From Corynebacterium striatum ATCC 6940 (GTDB lineage: Bacteria; Actinomycetota; Actinomycetes; Mycobacteriales; Mycobacteriaceae), in assembly GCF_000159135.1 (NCBI RefSeq), contig NZ_GG667528.1:25358-89357 (forward strand): a DNA stretch of 64,000 nucleotides, given 5' to 3'. Positions 1 through 8,567 of this stretch are shown one piece after another. The notes under the pieces were generated by a model. The model saw only the letters and a program-made list of their open reading frames with translations. It did no database searches and had not been told where the DNA came from. How positions within the stretch are numbered: position 1 is the stretch's first letter; every line of letters starts with the position of its first letter. A program made the translations under genes and the position numbers.

Positions 1-315
1 ATTGAAACTTTCGGTATTAACGATACTTTGAGCTCTACTAGGTGCCCGCTTAGGTTCTAGTTCCGAGGATTGCCCAAAACAAGTACCGGCATTAAATTCT
101 TGACCTCTTACGTCTTACGGTAGCACCAGGAATCTTTGATCAAGGGTTTAACTAAGAAGATTTGCGGGAGCGAACTCACTTAAGAATTTTCTTATGGCAG
201 GAAGGCGTATTCGTATGTACGGTGGGGCACGTGTTCGTTCAGCCAGTCTTGGTTGCACCGCGAACATGTTGAACGTTAGAGCAAGAAACTTTCGTTGGAA
301 AGGCTGAGGCATCTT
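1..315. other. Gene-poor left edge of the window
   Basis: No convincing coding region is visible before the small gene that starts at 316. A possible promoter for that gene has TTGCAC at 253-258 and TTAGAG at 276-281 with a 17-bp spacer. A 37-codon Arg-rich frame at 194-307 is not convincing. The rest of the stretch is moderately AT-rich and shows nothing I can name. Confidence 0.4.
253..281 (+). promoter_or_regulatory. Possible promoter of the small MT0933-type gene
   Basis: A -35-like TTGCAC (253-258) and a -10-like TTAGAG (276-281) are separated by 17 bp and lie about 35 bp before the start codon at 316. The -10 element is a poor match, so this is a weak call. Confidence 0.3.
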
Positions 316-495
316 ATGGGTATTTTTGATAAGGCTAAGGACGCACTCAACTCGGAAAAGGGAGAGCAGATCTCCGATTCGGTGCTCGACAAGGGCGCAG
401 AGGTAGCGCAGGACAAGCTGGGCGAGGACAAGGCTGATCAGATCAAGCAGGGGCGTGACAAGCTGGATGACCAGATCGGTAACGCTGGCGCTTAA
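316..495 (+). CDS. Small MT0933/Rv0909-type 'antitoxin' family protein
   Basis: This is a 59-residue, highly charged, cysteine-free protein that begins MGIFDKAKDAL and is rich in Lys, Asp and Gln. The pattern fits the small actinobacterial family annotated as MT0933/Rv0909-like antitoxin, whose members start with a short amphipathic helix and continue with charged repeats. An in-frame TTG at 295 would add seven residues, but the ATG at 316 gives the usual family N-terminus. No toxin gene lies next to it: a strong terminator follows at once and the next genes are on the other strand. The antitoxin label is therefore only a family name here, and the function is unknown. Confidence 0.7.
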   Translation: MGIFDKAKDALNSEKGEQISDSVLDKGAEVAQDKLGEDKADQIKQGRDKLDDQIGNAGA

Positions 496-557
496 GTTTT
501 AACTAGACAGTAGTTTTAATTCGACATCTTCAGCCGTCTCACTGGCTGTCGACAACG

Positions 558-592
558 ACGGCCCCCGTGGCATTAAGCCAAACGGGGGCCGT
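558..592 (+). terminator. Rho-independent terminator after the small MT0933-type gene
   Basis: Perfect 11-bp inverted repeat ACGGCCCCCGT / ACGGGGGCCGT with a 13-nt loop, followed by GATTGTTT. It ends the plus-strand transcript of the gene at 316-495. Confidence 0.8.
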
Positions 593-649
593 GATTGTTT
601 ATGTGGGCCTTTTGAAGAAAATATTTTGGGCTATGCAGCAAAACGAAGA

Positions 650-676
650 GGCTCCAAGCAGAATCTGCTTGGAGCC
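650..676 (-). terminator. Terminator of tRNA-Pro
   Basis: Inverted repeat GGCTCCAAGCA / TGCTTGGAGCC with a 5-nt loop, just downstream of the tRNA on the minus strand. TCTTCGTTTT follows it in that direction. Confidence 0.75.
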
Positions 677-682
677 ATTTTG

Positions 683-756
683 TCGGACTAACAGGATTTG
701 AACCTGCGACCCCTACACCCCCAGTGTAGTGCGCTACCAAACTGCGCCATAGTCCG
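683..756 (-). tRNA. tRNA-Pro (anticodon GGG)
   Basis: Read on the minus strand, a 74-nt cloverleaf forms. The acceptor stem is CGGACTA / TAGTCCG, and the D arm is GCGC...GCGC with TTTGG in its loop. The anticodon stem CTACA / TGTAG carries the loop CTGGGGG, which gives anticodon GGG. The T arm contains GGTTCAAATCC and the discriminator base is A. CCA is not encoded. All stems pair, so the identity is secure. Confidence 0.95.
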
Positions 757-785
757 CCGTCACGCCTTGAGGACGCAACGTGATT

Positions 786-816
786 AGATTACATCAGTCG
801 TATTCACTGTTTCCAA
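786..816 (-). promoter_or_regulatory. Probable promoter of tRNA-Pro
   Basis: On the minus strand a TTGGAA (811-816) precedes a TAATCT (786-791) with a 19-bp spacer, about 30 bp before the tRNA 5' end. Both hexamers resemble the vegetative consensus. Confidence 0.4.
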
Positions 817-841
817 TCGCCTAGATGAGCTGTTGTTTTAA

Positions 842-1240
842 CTAAAAGTCACCGGAGCTATAGACCCATTTCCCGTCTTGACGGCGGAACTGAGAACGTT
901 CACGTTGGGAACCTACTGCGGCGCCCTTATAGAAGGCCTCAAATTCCACAACACCGGTGGTATCGAGCGGCCCGCCGTCCTCTGTGTCGATTATGTCTAG
1001 GCGATAAAAGCGAATTCCATTGTCCTCTAGGTGTACTCGCTCAGGGCGGGTGTCTGGGTCCCAGGTCCTGAGCAAGTATTCCTCATCACCCGTCACAAAA
1101 GCAGAGAAGCGGGAGCGCATCAAAGCCTCGGCAGTGGGCGCGGGTTTACCACCGTGATACTGCCCGCAGCATTCACCGAAGCTGAGGCCAAGCCCACAAG
1201 GACAACGGGCTTCTGGGCTTAATGGATTGAGCACGATCAT
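842..1240 (-). CDS. UPF0225 (YchJ-like) SEC-C motif protein
   Basis: A 132-residue protein of the YchJ/UPF0225 family. The N-terminus carries the SEC-C-type metal-binding motif (CPCG near residue 14 followed by CC near residue 24), and then the family-typical ALMRSRFSAF stretch and a compact NTF2-like domain. The conserved cysteines are expected to hold one zinc ion. The biological role of the family is not established. Its ATG overlaps the stop of the upstream hydrolase/OsmC gene by 4 bp, so the two are probably translated together. The length agrees with the family (about 120-150 residues). Confidence 0.85.
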   Translation of the reverse strand: MIVLNPLSPEARCPCGLGLSFGECCGQYHGGKPAPTAEALMRSRFSAFVTGDEEYLLRTWDPDTRPERVHLEDNGIRFYRLDIIDTEDGGPLDTTGVVEFEAFYKGAAVGSQRERSQFRRQDGKWVYSSGDF

Positions 1241-2391
1241 GCGTGTACATCCACGATGTGGGCAGCGCCCAGAAGCTGTTCTATTTCAGAAGTAGTCGCT
1301 GCTTTGAAAAGCTCCGCCTTTTCGTCGGCGCTTAGGTTACCCACCAACTCAATGCGGCGTTCAAAAGTCTTGTCATGAACGTGGGTGACGGTTACCTCGA
1401 CGTCGTCAAGCGCCATGCCCTTGGCCGCCTGCTTGATGGACTGAGTACTAGCCGTTGCCAATGCGGACATGAGCAGGCCCTCAGCGGTGAAACCTTGGCC
1501 CTTGCCCCCCTGCTTCTTAGTACGGTCCGCAGGGACAGAGAGGTCATTGTGGCGCACCACAACGCCGAACTTGGTGCCCACTGCAGGCTGTGCCTGGGCC
1601 GCGGAATCGTCAACGTGCGCTGGCACGTTCTCTGGAACAATAAATTGCTCGAACCATGCGCCGATAAGGTCCGCCGCACGTGCGGCAGCGCCCTGCTTGG
1701 TCACGAGGTGATCCGCCTTATCGAGCGCCACCAAAGACTTGGGGTAGCGAGTCTTAAGGAAGATGTTCTGTGCATTATCGATGCCCACGGTCTGATCGAT
1801 CGGGGAGTGCAGGATCATGAGCGGCTTGCGCAGGTGGCGCAGGTACTCCTCTGGATTGGTATCAGCAAGGTCTTCAAGGAAGTGACGCGAAATGGTAAGC
1901 GCACGTCCACCCAGGGTGACCTCAACTTCACCGTTTGCGTCGACCTCACCGATTTTGTCTGCGTAGTGAAGCACGGAGTGTGCCGGGTCGAAAGGCGCAC
2001 CGATGGTAGCTACTGCCTTGAGTGAGCGGATTCCGCTTGCCGCGGCCAAGGAAGCGGCGCCGCCGAGAGAGTGGCCCATCAGCATCTGCGGTGCGGAATA
2101 GTTCTCAGCGAGCCATGTGGCGGCTGCTTGAATATCGGCCACATTTTGGCTGAAGCTGGTTTCTGCAAAGTTGCCCTCTGATTGGCCCAGGCCAGGGAAA
2201 TCAAAGCGGAGGGTGGCTACGCCGAAGTTGGTCAACTGCTTGGAAACGCGGGCGGCGCCAGGCGTGTGGCGGGAGCCTGCAAAACAGTGCGCAAAGATGG
2301 CGAATGCTTGCGGCGCAGAGTCTGGAAAGTCGATGGTTCCCGCCATCATGGTTCCGGTGGAGGACGGGAGCTTCACGTTCACGGATTGCAT
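1237..2391 (-). CDS. Alpha/beta hydrolase fused to an OsmC-like domain
   Basis: A fusion protein of about 384 residues. The first ~250 residues form an alpha/beta hydrolase with the nucleophile elbow GHSLGGA near residue 106 and a plausible catalytic His in KADHLV. The last ~110 residues form an OsmC/Ohr-like domain. This architecture is known in many bacteria and is usually annotated as a bifunctional hydrolase/OsmC protein. The two cysteines that give OsmC proteins their peroxidase activity are not visible: the first position falls in ALATASTQS and the second in TTSEIEQLL. The peroxidase half may therefore be inactive. I start it at the ATG at 2391, where the sequence reads MQSVNVKLPS; an ATG at 2421 would add ten residues. 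It is upstream of, and overlaps, the UPF0225 gene. Confidence 0.8.
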   Translation of the reverse strand: MQSVNVKLPSSTGTMMAGTIDFPDSAPQAFAIFAHCFAGSRHTPGAARVSKQLTNFGVATLRFDFPGLGQSEGNFAETSFSQNVADIQAAATWLAENYSAPQMLMGHSLGGAASLAAASGIRSLKAVATIGAPFDPAHSVLHYADKIGEVDANGEVEVTLGGRALTISRHFLEDLADTNPEEYLRHLRKPLMILHSPIDQTVGIDNAQNIFLKTRYPKSLVALDKADHLVTKQGAAARAADLIGAWFEQFIVPENVPAHVDDSAAQAQPAVGTKFGVVVRHNDLSVPADRTKKQGGKGQGFTAEGLLMSALATASTQSIKQAAKGMALDDVEVTVTHVHDKTFERRIELVGNLSADEKAELFKAATTSEIEQLLGAAHIVDVHA

Positions 2392-2497
2392 AAATTCTAG
2401 GATATAGAGCCTTCGCCACATAGGCCACAGTGGGTTAGCTAGAGTCGAAAGAGTTAAATGAATTTACGTTAAGTCGTTGGAAGTAACGGAGACGAGC

Positions 2498-4789
2498 ATG
2501 GGTGCATTTGGTTGGTTCTGGAAAGCCATGGGTGCGCAGTCTGAGCGAAACGATAAGAAGTCCAAAGCGATCGTTGAAAGCTCAAGTTCTGCCACGCAGG
2601 AGCTAGCCGCGCTTGACGACGCCGCGGTTGCCCAGGCCGCGCGCGACTCCGTGCGGGATGGTGAAATCGCAGATAAAGCCACATTTTTGGCGGCTCTTGC
2701 GGTGGCCAGTGAACGCACCCTGGGAATGTATCCTTTCACCGTACAGTCCCAAGCCGTGCTCCGATTGCTCACCGGTGACGTCATCCAAATGGCCACCGGT
2801 GAGGGCAAAACTTTGGTTGGTGCGATGGCGGCAACCGGTTTCGCGCTCACGGGCAAGCGCGTTCATCTTGTGACGGTCAACAACTATCTTGCAGATCGTG
2901 ATGCTGAATGGATGCGCCCTCTGGTGGAGTTTTTCGGTCTGACAGTTAGCTCAGTTACCGAAAAGAAGACAGCGGATGAGCGTCGCGCGGCATACCTTTG
3001 CGACATCATTTATGCCCCCGTCAATGAACTGGGATTTGACGTGCTTCGCGACAACCAGATCACGGATCGCTCCCAGACCGTTCAGGCCCGCGCGGATGTG
3101 GCGCTTGTCGATGAGGCGGACTCCGTTCTGGTGGATGAGGCCCTCGTGCCTCTCGTCCTGGCGGGCAATCGCCCCGGTCAAGCCCCCACAGGTCATATCA
3201 CCAACGTTGTCTCCCGCCTGCGTGAGGACCTCGATTACGTCATTGCTGAGGACGGCCGCACGGTAGCGCTTACCGAAGACGGCGCAGCACGCGTCGAGCG
3301 GGAGCTTGGCATCGATTCCCTATATTCCGAGGAAAACATCGGCACCGTGCTGGTGAAGGTCAACCTTGCGCTCCACGCCAAGGCGTTGCTGATTCGCGAC
3401 ATTCACTACATCGTCGCAGACGGCAAGCTGCAGCTTATTGACGCCTCCCGCGGACGGGTAGCGGACCTGCAGCGTTGGCCAGACGGACTGCAGGCGGCCG
3501 TCGAAGCGAAGGAAGGACTCGAGGTTTCCGAGGGCGGCCGTATCCTTGACACCATCACTCTGCAGGAGCTGATGCGCCGCTACCCGCTGGTGTGCGGCAT
3601 GACCGGCACCGCAGTCGAAGCAACGGATCAGCTGCGGCAGTTCTATGACCTTCACGTCTCGGTCATCGACAGGAACAAGGAGCTGCAGCGCTTTGACGAG
3701 GCCGACCGTATTTATGCAACGGTCGAGGACAAGTCCAAAGCAATCGTCGAAGAAATCGTTGCCATCAATGCCACTGGGCAGCCGGTGCTGGTAGGCACCC
3801 ACGACGTGGCCGAATCTGAGGATCTTGCGGCAGCTTTGCGTGAGCGGGGCATTGCCGTGAGCGTTCTTAACGCGAAGAACGATGCCGAAGAGGCGCGGAT
3901 TGTGGCCGAAGCCGGCGACATTGGGCGTGTAACGGTGTCTACTCAGATGGCAGGCCGCGGTACTGATATCAAGTTGGGCGGCGCCACCGAAGAAGATAGG
4001 GACAAAGTTGCCGAGCTTGGTGGCCTCGCGGTCATTGGCACCTCGCGGCATCGCACCTCGCGCCTGGATAATCAGCTGCGTGGTCGCGCAGGACGCCAAG
4101 GCGACCCGGGTCTGTCTCTGTTCTTCGTGTCCTTGGAGGACGACGTCGTCAAGCAAGGCGGTGGCGACGAAGCGCTGTCGGCGCAGCCGGATGAAACCGG
4201 CTTGATTCAATCGAAGCGTGTCTCTGACTTCGTGGCGCACTGCCAACGCGTTACCGAGGGCCAGTTGCTGGAAATCCACGCGCAAACCTGGAAATACAAC
4301 CAGCTCCTAGCTGATCAGCGCATCATCATCGACGAACGCCGTGCAAAGCTGCTTGATTCCGCCCAAGCCTGGGAAGAACTCGAGCAACGTGCGCCGCAGC
4401 GGGCGGCCGAACTGGCAGAGGTCCCAGAAAGTGCTCGCATCGCCGCTGCGCGTGAAATCATGCTTTATCACCTGGACCTCGCCTGGGCAGACCACCTGGA
4501 ACTCATGGATGATGTGCGTGAGTCCATCCATCTTCGTGCTATCGCGCGTGAGACTCCGATTGATGAATATCACCGTATTGCGGTGCGCGAATTCAAGGAG
4601 CTAGCACAGCGCGCGGTGGAGGAATCCGTGGATACCTTTAAGAAGGTCAGCATTGACGAAGCGGGGGCACACATGGAAGATTCTGGCTTGGCTCGCCCGA
4701 GCGCCACGTGGACTTACATGGTCTCGGATAATCCCTTGTCCGGCGTTGGAAATTCGGTACTTAAAGGTATCGGCAATATTTTCCGTTAA
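2498..4789 (+). CDS. secA2: Accessory Sec translocase ATPase SecA2
   Basis: A 763-residue SecA-type motor protein. Walker A (MATGEGKT) lies near residue 97 and the DEAD-type motif (VDEADSVLVDEA) near residue 205. The C-terminal half has the SecA motor motifs STQMAGRGTDIKLGG and LRGRAGRQGDPG. The C-terminus ends without the Cys/His zinc tail of housekeeping SecA. The shorter length and missing tail, together with the position next to odhI and ftsR, match SecA2 of Corynebacteriales, which drives export of a subset of proteins through SecYEG. The ATG at 2498 has GGAG 8 nt upstream; a TTG at 2477 is less likely. Confidence 0.92.
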   Translation: MGAFGWFWKAMGAQSERNDKKSKAIVESSSSATQELAALDDAAVAQAARDSVRDGEIADKATFLAALAVASERTLGMYPFTVQSQAVLRLLTGDVIQMATGEGKTLVGAMAATGFALTGKRVHLVTVNNYLADRDAEWMRPLVEFFGLTVSSVTEKKTADERRAAYLCDIIYAPVNELGFDVLRDNQITDRSQTVQARADVALVDEADSVLVDEALVPLVLAGNRPGQAPTGHITNVVSRLREDLDYVIAEDGRTVALTEDGAARVERELGIDSLYSEENIGTVLVKVNLALHAKALLIRDIHYIVADGKLQLIDASRGRVADLQRWPDGLQAAVEAKEGLEVSEGGRILDTITLQELMRRYPLVCGMTGTAVEATDQLRQFYDLHVSVIDRNKELQRFDEADRIYATVEDKSKAIVEEIVAINATGQPVLVGTHDVAESEDLAAALRERGIAVSVLNAKNDAEEARIVAEAGDIGRVTVSTQMAGRGTDIKLGGATEEDRDKVAELGGLAVIGTSRHRTSRLDNQLRGRAGRQGDPGLSLFFVSLEDDVVKQGGGDEALSAQPDETGLIQSKRVSDFVAHCQRVTEGQLLEIHAQTWKYNQLLADQRIIIDERRAKLLDSAQAWEELEQRAPQRAAELAEVPESARIAAAREIMLYHLDLAWADHLELMDDVRESIHLRAIARETPIDEYHRIAVREFKELAQRAVEESVDTFKKVSIDEAGAHMEDSGLARPSATWTYMVSDNPLSGVGNSVLKGIGNIFR

Positions 4790-4842
4790 CATAATTTACG
4801 AAACAAATAGGGTGACGATGCTCGCGCGCGCGGGTGAGTCGC

Positions 4843-4848
4843 TAATAT
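4843..4848 (+). promoter_or_regulatory. Probable -10 element of odhI
   Basis: TAATAT lies 39 bp before the odhI start, in the 98-bp gap after secA2. A convincing -35 hexamer is not visible. The ribosome binding site GGAGG lies shortly before the ATG at 4888. Confidence 0.4.
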
Positions 4849-4887
4849 GGAATAAGTCAACATGAATCCGACCATTCGGAGGTAAAA

Positions 4888-5319
4888 ATGAGCGAGCAGA
4901 CCGGAACCCCGGAACCGCTGGTAGAAACCACTTCTGTATTCCGTGCAGACCTTCTCAAGGAGATGGAAAACGGCGCCGCGGCGGGTAACGAGACCTCCGT
5001 TGCTGGTGCTGAGAACCTCTCTGAGGGGCAAGCACTTCTCGTTGTAAAGCGTGGACCAAATGCTGGCGCCCGTTTCCTTCTTGACCAGCCCACCACCACT
5101 GCGGGCCGTCACCCAGAGGCTGACATCTTCCTTGATGATGTCACCGTTTCTCGCCGCCATGCCGAATTCCGCGTGAATGAGGGCGAGTTCGAGGTAGTCG
5201 ACGTCGGATCCCTCAACGGCACCTACGTCAACCGCGAGCCTCGCAACTCCCAGGTACTGCACGTGGGCGATGAAATTCAGATCGGCAAGTTCCGTCTGGT
5301 TTTCATCGCCAACCAGTAA
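4888..5319 (+). CDS. odhI: FHA-domain inhibitor of 2-oxoglutarate dehydrogenase, OdhI/GarA
   Basis: A 143-residue protein with an N-terminal tail and one forkhead-associated domain (about residues 48-140). The FHA phosphopeptide-binding residues are visible in TAGRHPEADIFLDD, SRRHAEF and NGTYVN. The tail carries ETTSVF, with adjacent threonines at residues 14 and 15. In C. glutamicum OdhI and mycobacterial GarA these are the sites phosphorylated by PknG and PknB-type kinases. The unphosphorylated form binds and inhibits the E1 subunit OdhA of the 2-oxoglutarate dehydrogenase complex and so steers carbon towards glutamate. A strong GGAGG precedes the ATG. It is followed after 45 bp by ftsR. 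Confidence 0.95.
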   Translation: MSEQTGTPEPLVETTSVFRADLLKEMENGAAAGNETSVAGAENLSEGQALLVVKRGPNAGARFLLDQPTTTAGRHPEADIFLDDVTVSRRHAEFRVNEGEFEVVDVGSLNGTYVNREPRNSQVLHVGDEIQIGKFRLVFIANQ

Positions 5320-5364
5320 TAACGAATCACGTTCGACCCTGAGAGAAGCACCAAGAGAAATATC

Positions 5365-6111
5365 GTGAGCGCAGCACAGTCCAACGCCGCAGCCCTGCGT
5401 AAAGGGGCAGTGAAGGCGAAGAAGGCCAAGACCATGTCGATCGGCGTCGTTTTGGAGCAGCTGAACAAGCAGTTCCCTGACGTTACCGTGTCGAAGATTC
5501 GCTTCCTCGAATCCGAAGGTCTGATCACGCCACAACGTACTGCGTCCGGTTACCGCCGCTTCACTCAGGAAGACGTCGATCGCCTTCGCTACATCCTGAC
5601 TACTCAGCGAGACAACTACACGCCGCTGAAGGTTATTCGTGAGCAGCTTGAAGCCATGGATTCTGGTCAGGTTATGGCTATCGTGTCTGCGGGCAAGGCA
5701 GAAACACTTCTGCGCCCCGATCAGTTCCGTGCACCGGCCGTCACCCGTTTGACTGACGCGGAAGTTGCCGCCCAGGCTGGCTCCACTGAAGCAGAGGTGG
5801 CAAGCCTGGTCAAGGTTGGCCTCATCTCTCCGGATGCGTCTGGATTCTTTGACGCTGACGACGTCGCCGCGGTTTCTGCAGCTGTGGCGCTCAAGGCCTT
5901 CGGCTTTGAGGAGCGTCAGCTTAAGTCCTTGCGCAACAATGCTCGCCGGCAGGCTGACCTCATCGCGCAGGTTGCCTCCCCAGTGGCCAACTCCAAATCT
6001 GACACCGCTGCTCACCAGGCGGAGGAACTCTCCCAGCAGATGACCGCGTTGGTCGTCTCCTTGCACGCCACTTTGGTCAAGACTGACCTGCGCAACGAGT
6101 ACAACTCTTAA
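5365..6111 (+). CDS. ftsR: MerR-type regulator FtsR (Rv1828 family)
   Basis: A 248-residue transcription factor with an N-terminal MerR winged helix-turn-helix (about residues 24-95: SKIRFLESEGLITPQ, GYRRFTQEDVDRLRYI) and a C-terminal effector-like region (about 125-230). The sequence and its place between odhI and the nuclease-family gene match Rv1828 of M. tuberculosis and FtsR of C. glutamicum, which activates ftsZ. The start is a GTG. The N-terminus has a Lys/Ala-rich tail before the DNA-binding domain, as in other family members. Confidence 0.88.
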   Translation: MSAAQSNAAALRKGAVKAKKAKTMSIGVVLEQLNKQFPDVTVSKIRFLESEGLITPQRTASGYRRFTQEDVDRLRYILTTQRDNYTPLKVIREQLEAMDSGQVMAIVSAGKAETLLRPDQFRAPAVTRLTDAEVAAQAGSTEAEVASLVKVGLISPDASGFFDADDVAAVSAAVALKAFGFEERQLKSLRNNARRQADLIAQVASPVANSKSDTAAHQAEELSQQMTALVVSLHATLVKTDLRNEYNS

Positions 6112-6207
6112 ACAGACTCGGGGACTCAAGACCTTCCGGCCCGCGGAGCTCACTTCTTGCGCTGGGCCTGCCACCACGATCGGCCCAAATGTGGGAGAGT
6201 GGAGAGT

Positions 6208-6846
6208 ATGGAAAAAACTAGTCTTGAGTTCCACGGCATCCATGTAATGGAGCCGGAAAATGAACTATGCGCGTTGCTGCGTTGGGTAGAAGGAAACAAG
6301 ATCCTCCCCGTGTGGCTTTCCCCGCTTGAGGGGTCGCGCGTCATGCAGCGCCTCGACGGATATAGCGAGACTCGCCCTAACACGCATGATCTACTCCTGG
6401 AGTTCATCGAAATGGCCGGCGGCGTTGGCTCGATCGAGATAGTCAATTACTACGAAGGCACCTTCATGATTGACATCGTCGATGAAACCGGGGAAGTTCA
6501 TGACGCTAAGCTCACCGATGCGCTTGTAGTCTCCGAACACTTTGGAGTTCCAATCACCGTCGATCAAGAGCTGCTCAATAAAGTGTCGGTGTTTGTGACG
6601 GCAGATGACATGGAAGCCTACTTCGGTTTTCACTTTGATCCCCCCGTTCCCCCCGCTGCGGAAGAAGCAGGGGAAACCCTCGGCTCAGACAGCTCTGCTT
6701 CAGGAAATCCCCAGGCAGATGCCGATTTTGAGGCGATGATGCGCTCTCTAGGTGTGTCTGAAGAGGACTTTCTTGAAGAAAACGATGGAAAAGAAACTAA
6801 TGACACGCGTGTGACTAATGATGACAATGGGGATAAAGAAGTCTAA
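6208..6846 (+). CDS. Bifunctional nuclease family protein (DUF151)
   Basis: A 212-residue protein with a DUF151/bifunctional nuclease domain over the first ~150 residues (LEFHGIHVMEPENE, LPVWLSPLEGSRV, RPNTHDLL, LTDALVVSEHFGVPI). The C-terminal ~60 residues are acidic and probably disordered. It corresponds to Rv1829, and the order odhI/garA, ftsR, this gene, MerR gene is conserved in Corynebacteriales. Nuclease activity is known for plant and Thermotoga relatives; in this lineage it is inferred from the family only. The ATG at 6208 is preceded by GGAGAGT and gives the usual N-terminus, so the longer frame from 6157 is rejected. Confidence 0.85.
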   Translation: MEKTSLEFHGIHVMEPENELCALLRWVEGNKILPVWLSPLEGSRVMQRLDGYSETRPNTHDLLLEFIEMAGGVGSIEIVNYYEGTFMIDIVDETGEVHDAKLTDALVVSEHFGVPITVDQELLNKVSVFVTADDMEAYFGFHFDPPVPPAAEEAGETLGSDSSASGNPQADADFEAMMRSLGVSEEDFLEENDGKETNDTRVTNDDNGDKEV

Positions 6847-6949
6847 AGTTGCACTAGAGAGTTTGGTCATGCCTTGCCCTTGACGGGGTCAGGGTGGTGG
6901 CCTTTAATAAAGCTTTAGAGCTTCCAACAAACACCATTGGAGTAATTAC

Positions 6950-7534
6950 GTGAGCATCAACGGCGAACGCGACGAGTACACCGCCACCTTCGGCGCGGAC
7001 GAAGGATACGTCCAAGAGTCCCTTTTCGATGTGGGGCCTGACGAGGAACTGGGTTACCGTGTTCCAATCGCTTGTCAGGTTGCCGGCATTACTTACCGCC
7101 AGCTTGATTACTGGGCACGCACCAACCTGGTTAACCCTTCCATTCGTACCGCCCGCGGTTCCGGTTCGCAGCGTCTGTACTCCTTCAAGGACGTGCTTGT
7201 CTTGAAGATCGTTAAGCGTTTGCTTGACACTGGGATCTCGCTGCAGAACATTCGCGTGGCTGTTGATTCATTGCGCGACCGCGGTGTCAATGACCTTGCT
7301 GAGCTGACCCTCGTTTCCGACGGCACCACCGTCTACGAGTGCCGCTCCAACGATGAGGTCATCGACCTTCTGGCCGGCGGCCAGGGTGTATTCGGTATTG
7401 CTGTGCCTGGCATCCTCAAGGAGCTCTCCGGCACCATTTCCTCTTTCCCGGCCGAGCGCGTCGACGAGTTCGAAGAAGAAACTGTTGTAGGAATCGACGA
7501 GCTCGCTGCTCGCCGCAAGCGCAAGACCTCTTAG
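6950..7534 (+). CDS. MerR-type regulator (Rv1830 family)
   Basis: A 194-residue MerR-superfamily transcription factor. The DNA-binding domain spans about residues 43-115 (YRQLDYWARTNLVNPS, RLYSFKDVLVLKIVKRLLDTGISLQNIR). It is followed by a short regulatory domain with no metal-binding cysteine pattern. It matches Rv1830, the last gene of the conserved garA-Rv1828-Rv1829-Rv1830 block. It starts at GTG with GGAGTAA upstream. It ends shortly before a strong terminator, so it probably closes this gene group. Confidence 0.85.
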   Translation: MSINGERDEYTATFGADEGYVQESLFDVGPDEELGYRVPIACQVAGITYRQLDYWARTNLVNPSIRTARGSGSQRLYSFKDVLVLKIVKRLLDTGISLQNIRVAVDSLRDRGVNDLAELTLVSDGTTVYECRSNDEVIDLLAGGQGVFGIAVPGILKELSGTISSFPAERVDEFEEETVVGIDELAARRKRKTS

Positions 7535-7549
7535 GAGTTCTTTGACCAA

Positions 7550-7595
7550 AGCTATAGGCCCCGACTCAAGCTCACGTGAGTCGGGGCCTATAGCT
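7550..7595 (+). terminator. Terminator after the Rv1830-type regulator
   Basis: Perfect 19-bp stem starting AGCTATAGGCCCCGACTCA with an 8-nt loop, followed by GTTTTGTTT on the plus strand. It ends the odhI-ftsR gene group. Confidence 0.9.
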
Positions 7596-7671
7596 GTTTT
7601 GTTTGTCTGGCAGAATCTAGCCGCACTATCTACTTTTCAATTGGTGCGCGGCACGCGGCTGGTGCAAAGCG

Positions 7672-8502
7672 CTACGCGCCAGCGGCTGCCTTGAGTGCCT
7701 TGGCTACTGCTGCCTCATCGCTTGGGTCTGCAACGGCGGTGAAGGAATCTGCGGCGTCGTCAAGCACTGTGTCTTTGTCGCCTTCGCCAACGTGGACGAC
7801 GGACAAGGTTACGTCCTTGGATTTGGCTTCGTTGAGTACTTGTTTGAATGTGGAATCATCCATGTCCTGCGCGGTGCCCGTGGTGACGAGGAGGACCTTA
7901 GCGTTCTTGCCAGTACCAGCAGCCTGCTCAGAGGCATTCGTCAGCGCAGCAGTGACTGCACTACGGGTTTGGGGAACACCACCGGTACCGAACTGCTGAA
8001 CCGCAAACGCCACTGGGCCGGCCTCGCCGAAGCCAATGTTTTGGCGGTATCCCACTGTGGCGGTCTCGGAAATAGGTGAGGAATAGTTCCACAGGCTCAC
8101 TAGGCCATCTTTCTCACCGAGAGCAGTGGCTGTTTCCGCTAGGGCCTGCGTTACAGGGTTGAAGTAGGGAGCGAGTCCCTCTGAAGTATCAAGCAGGACA
8201 AGGGTGTTGTCCGCGAAGGCGGCCCCAGCTTCGTTATCCGGCGCAGCGCTCGTGGAGCTGGCGCTCGAATCCGCAGCCGTGGACGTGGAACTGGGTGCTT
8301 CCTTGCTCGTGGAAGTTGCAGCACTGGCTTCTGCCGTGGTTTCGGCGACTTCTGAGTCAGCTGCCGTCGTGGCTTTAGGGGAGTCCCCGCCCCGCAGAAG
8401 GAAGAACAAGCCCACCGCAATAGCGAGAATAAGTGCGGCCAGGAGGGCCAACACCCAACCCGCCATCGCGAACGTGTTCTTGCCATTGGAATGTCGTGCC
8501 AT
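7672..8502 (-). CDS. Membrane-anchored protein with a VWA-like domain
   Basis: A 276-residue protein. After a short basic N-terminus there is one transmembrane segment (about residues 13-35, AGWVLALLAALILAIAVGLF), then a Ser/Thr/Ala-rich linker of about 55 residues. The exported domain of about 170 residues resembles a von Willebrand A fold: it opens with LVLLDTSEG, reminiscent of a MIDAS DxSxS motif but with Gly at the last position, and later has VLLVTTGTAQDMDD. This suggests an extracytoplasmic adhesion or scaffold role; the function is unknown. The ATG at 8502 has GGAAGGA upstream. Confidence 0.75.
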   Translation of the reverse strand: MARHSNGKNTFAMAGWVLALLAALILAIAVGLFFLLRGGDSPKATTAADSEVAETTAEASAATSTSKEAPSSTSTAADSSASSTSAAPDNEAGAAFADNTLVLLDTSEGLAPYFNPVTQALAETATALGEKDGLVSLWNYSSPISETATVGYRQNIGFGEAGPVAFAVQQFGTGGVPQTRSAVTAALTNASEQAAGTGKNAKVLLVTTGTAQDMDDSTFKQVLNEAKSKDVTLSVVHVGEGDKDTVLDDAADSFTAVADPSDEAAVAKALKAAAGA

Positions 8503-8567
8503 GAGTATTCCTTCCACACTGGACGGCTCGTGCCGTTTCCATAGCCCCACCCGGGCTTATGCTCACT

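Noticed and set aside
194-307. 37-codon Arg-rich frame before the MT0933-type gene
   Set aside because: No ribosome binding site; it runs up to 8 bp before the next start and covers that gene's likely promoter. The composition is not protein-like.
4786-6243. 485-codon minus-strand frame
   Set aside because: It is antisense to odhI and ftsR, which are clear genes; long shadow frames are expected at this GC content.
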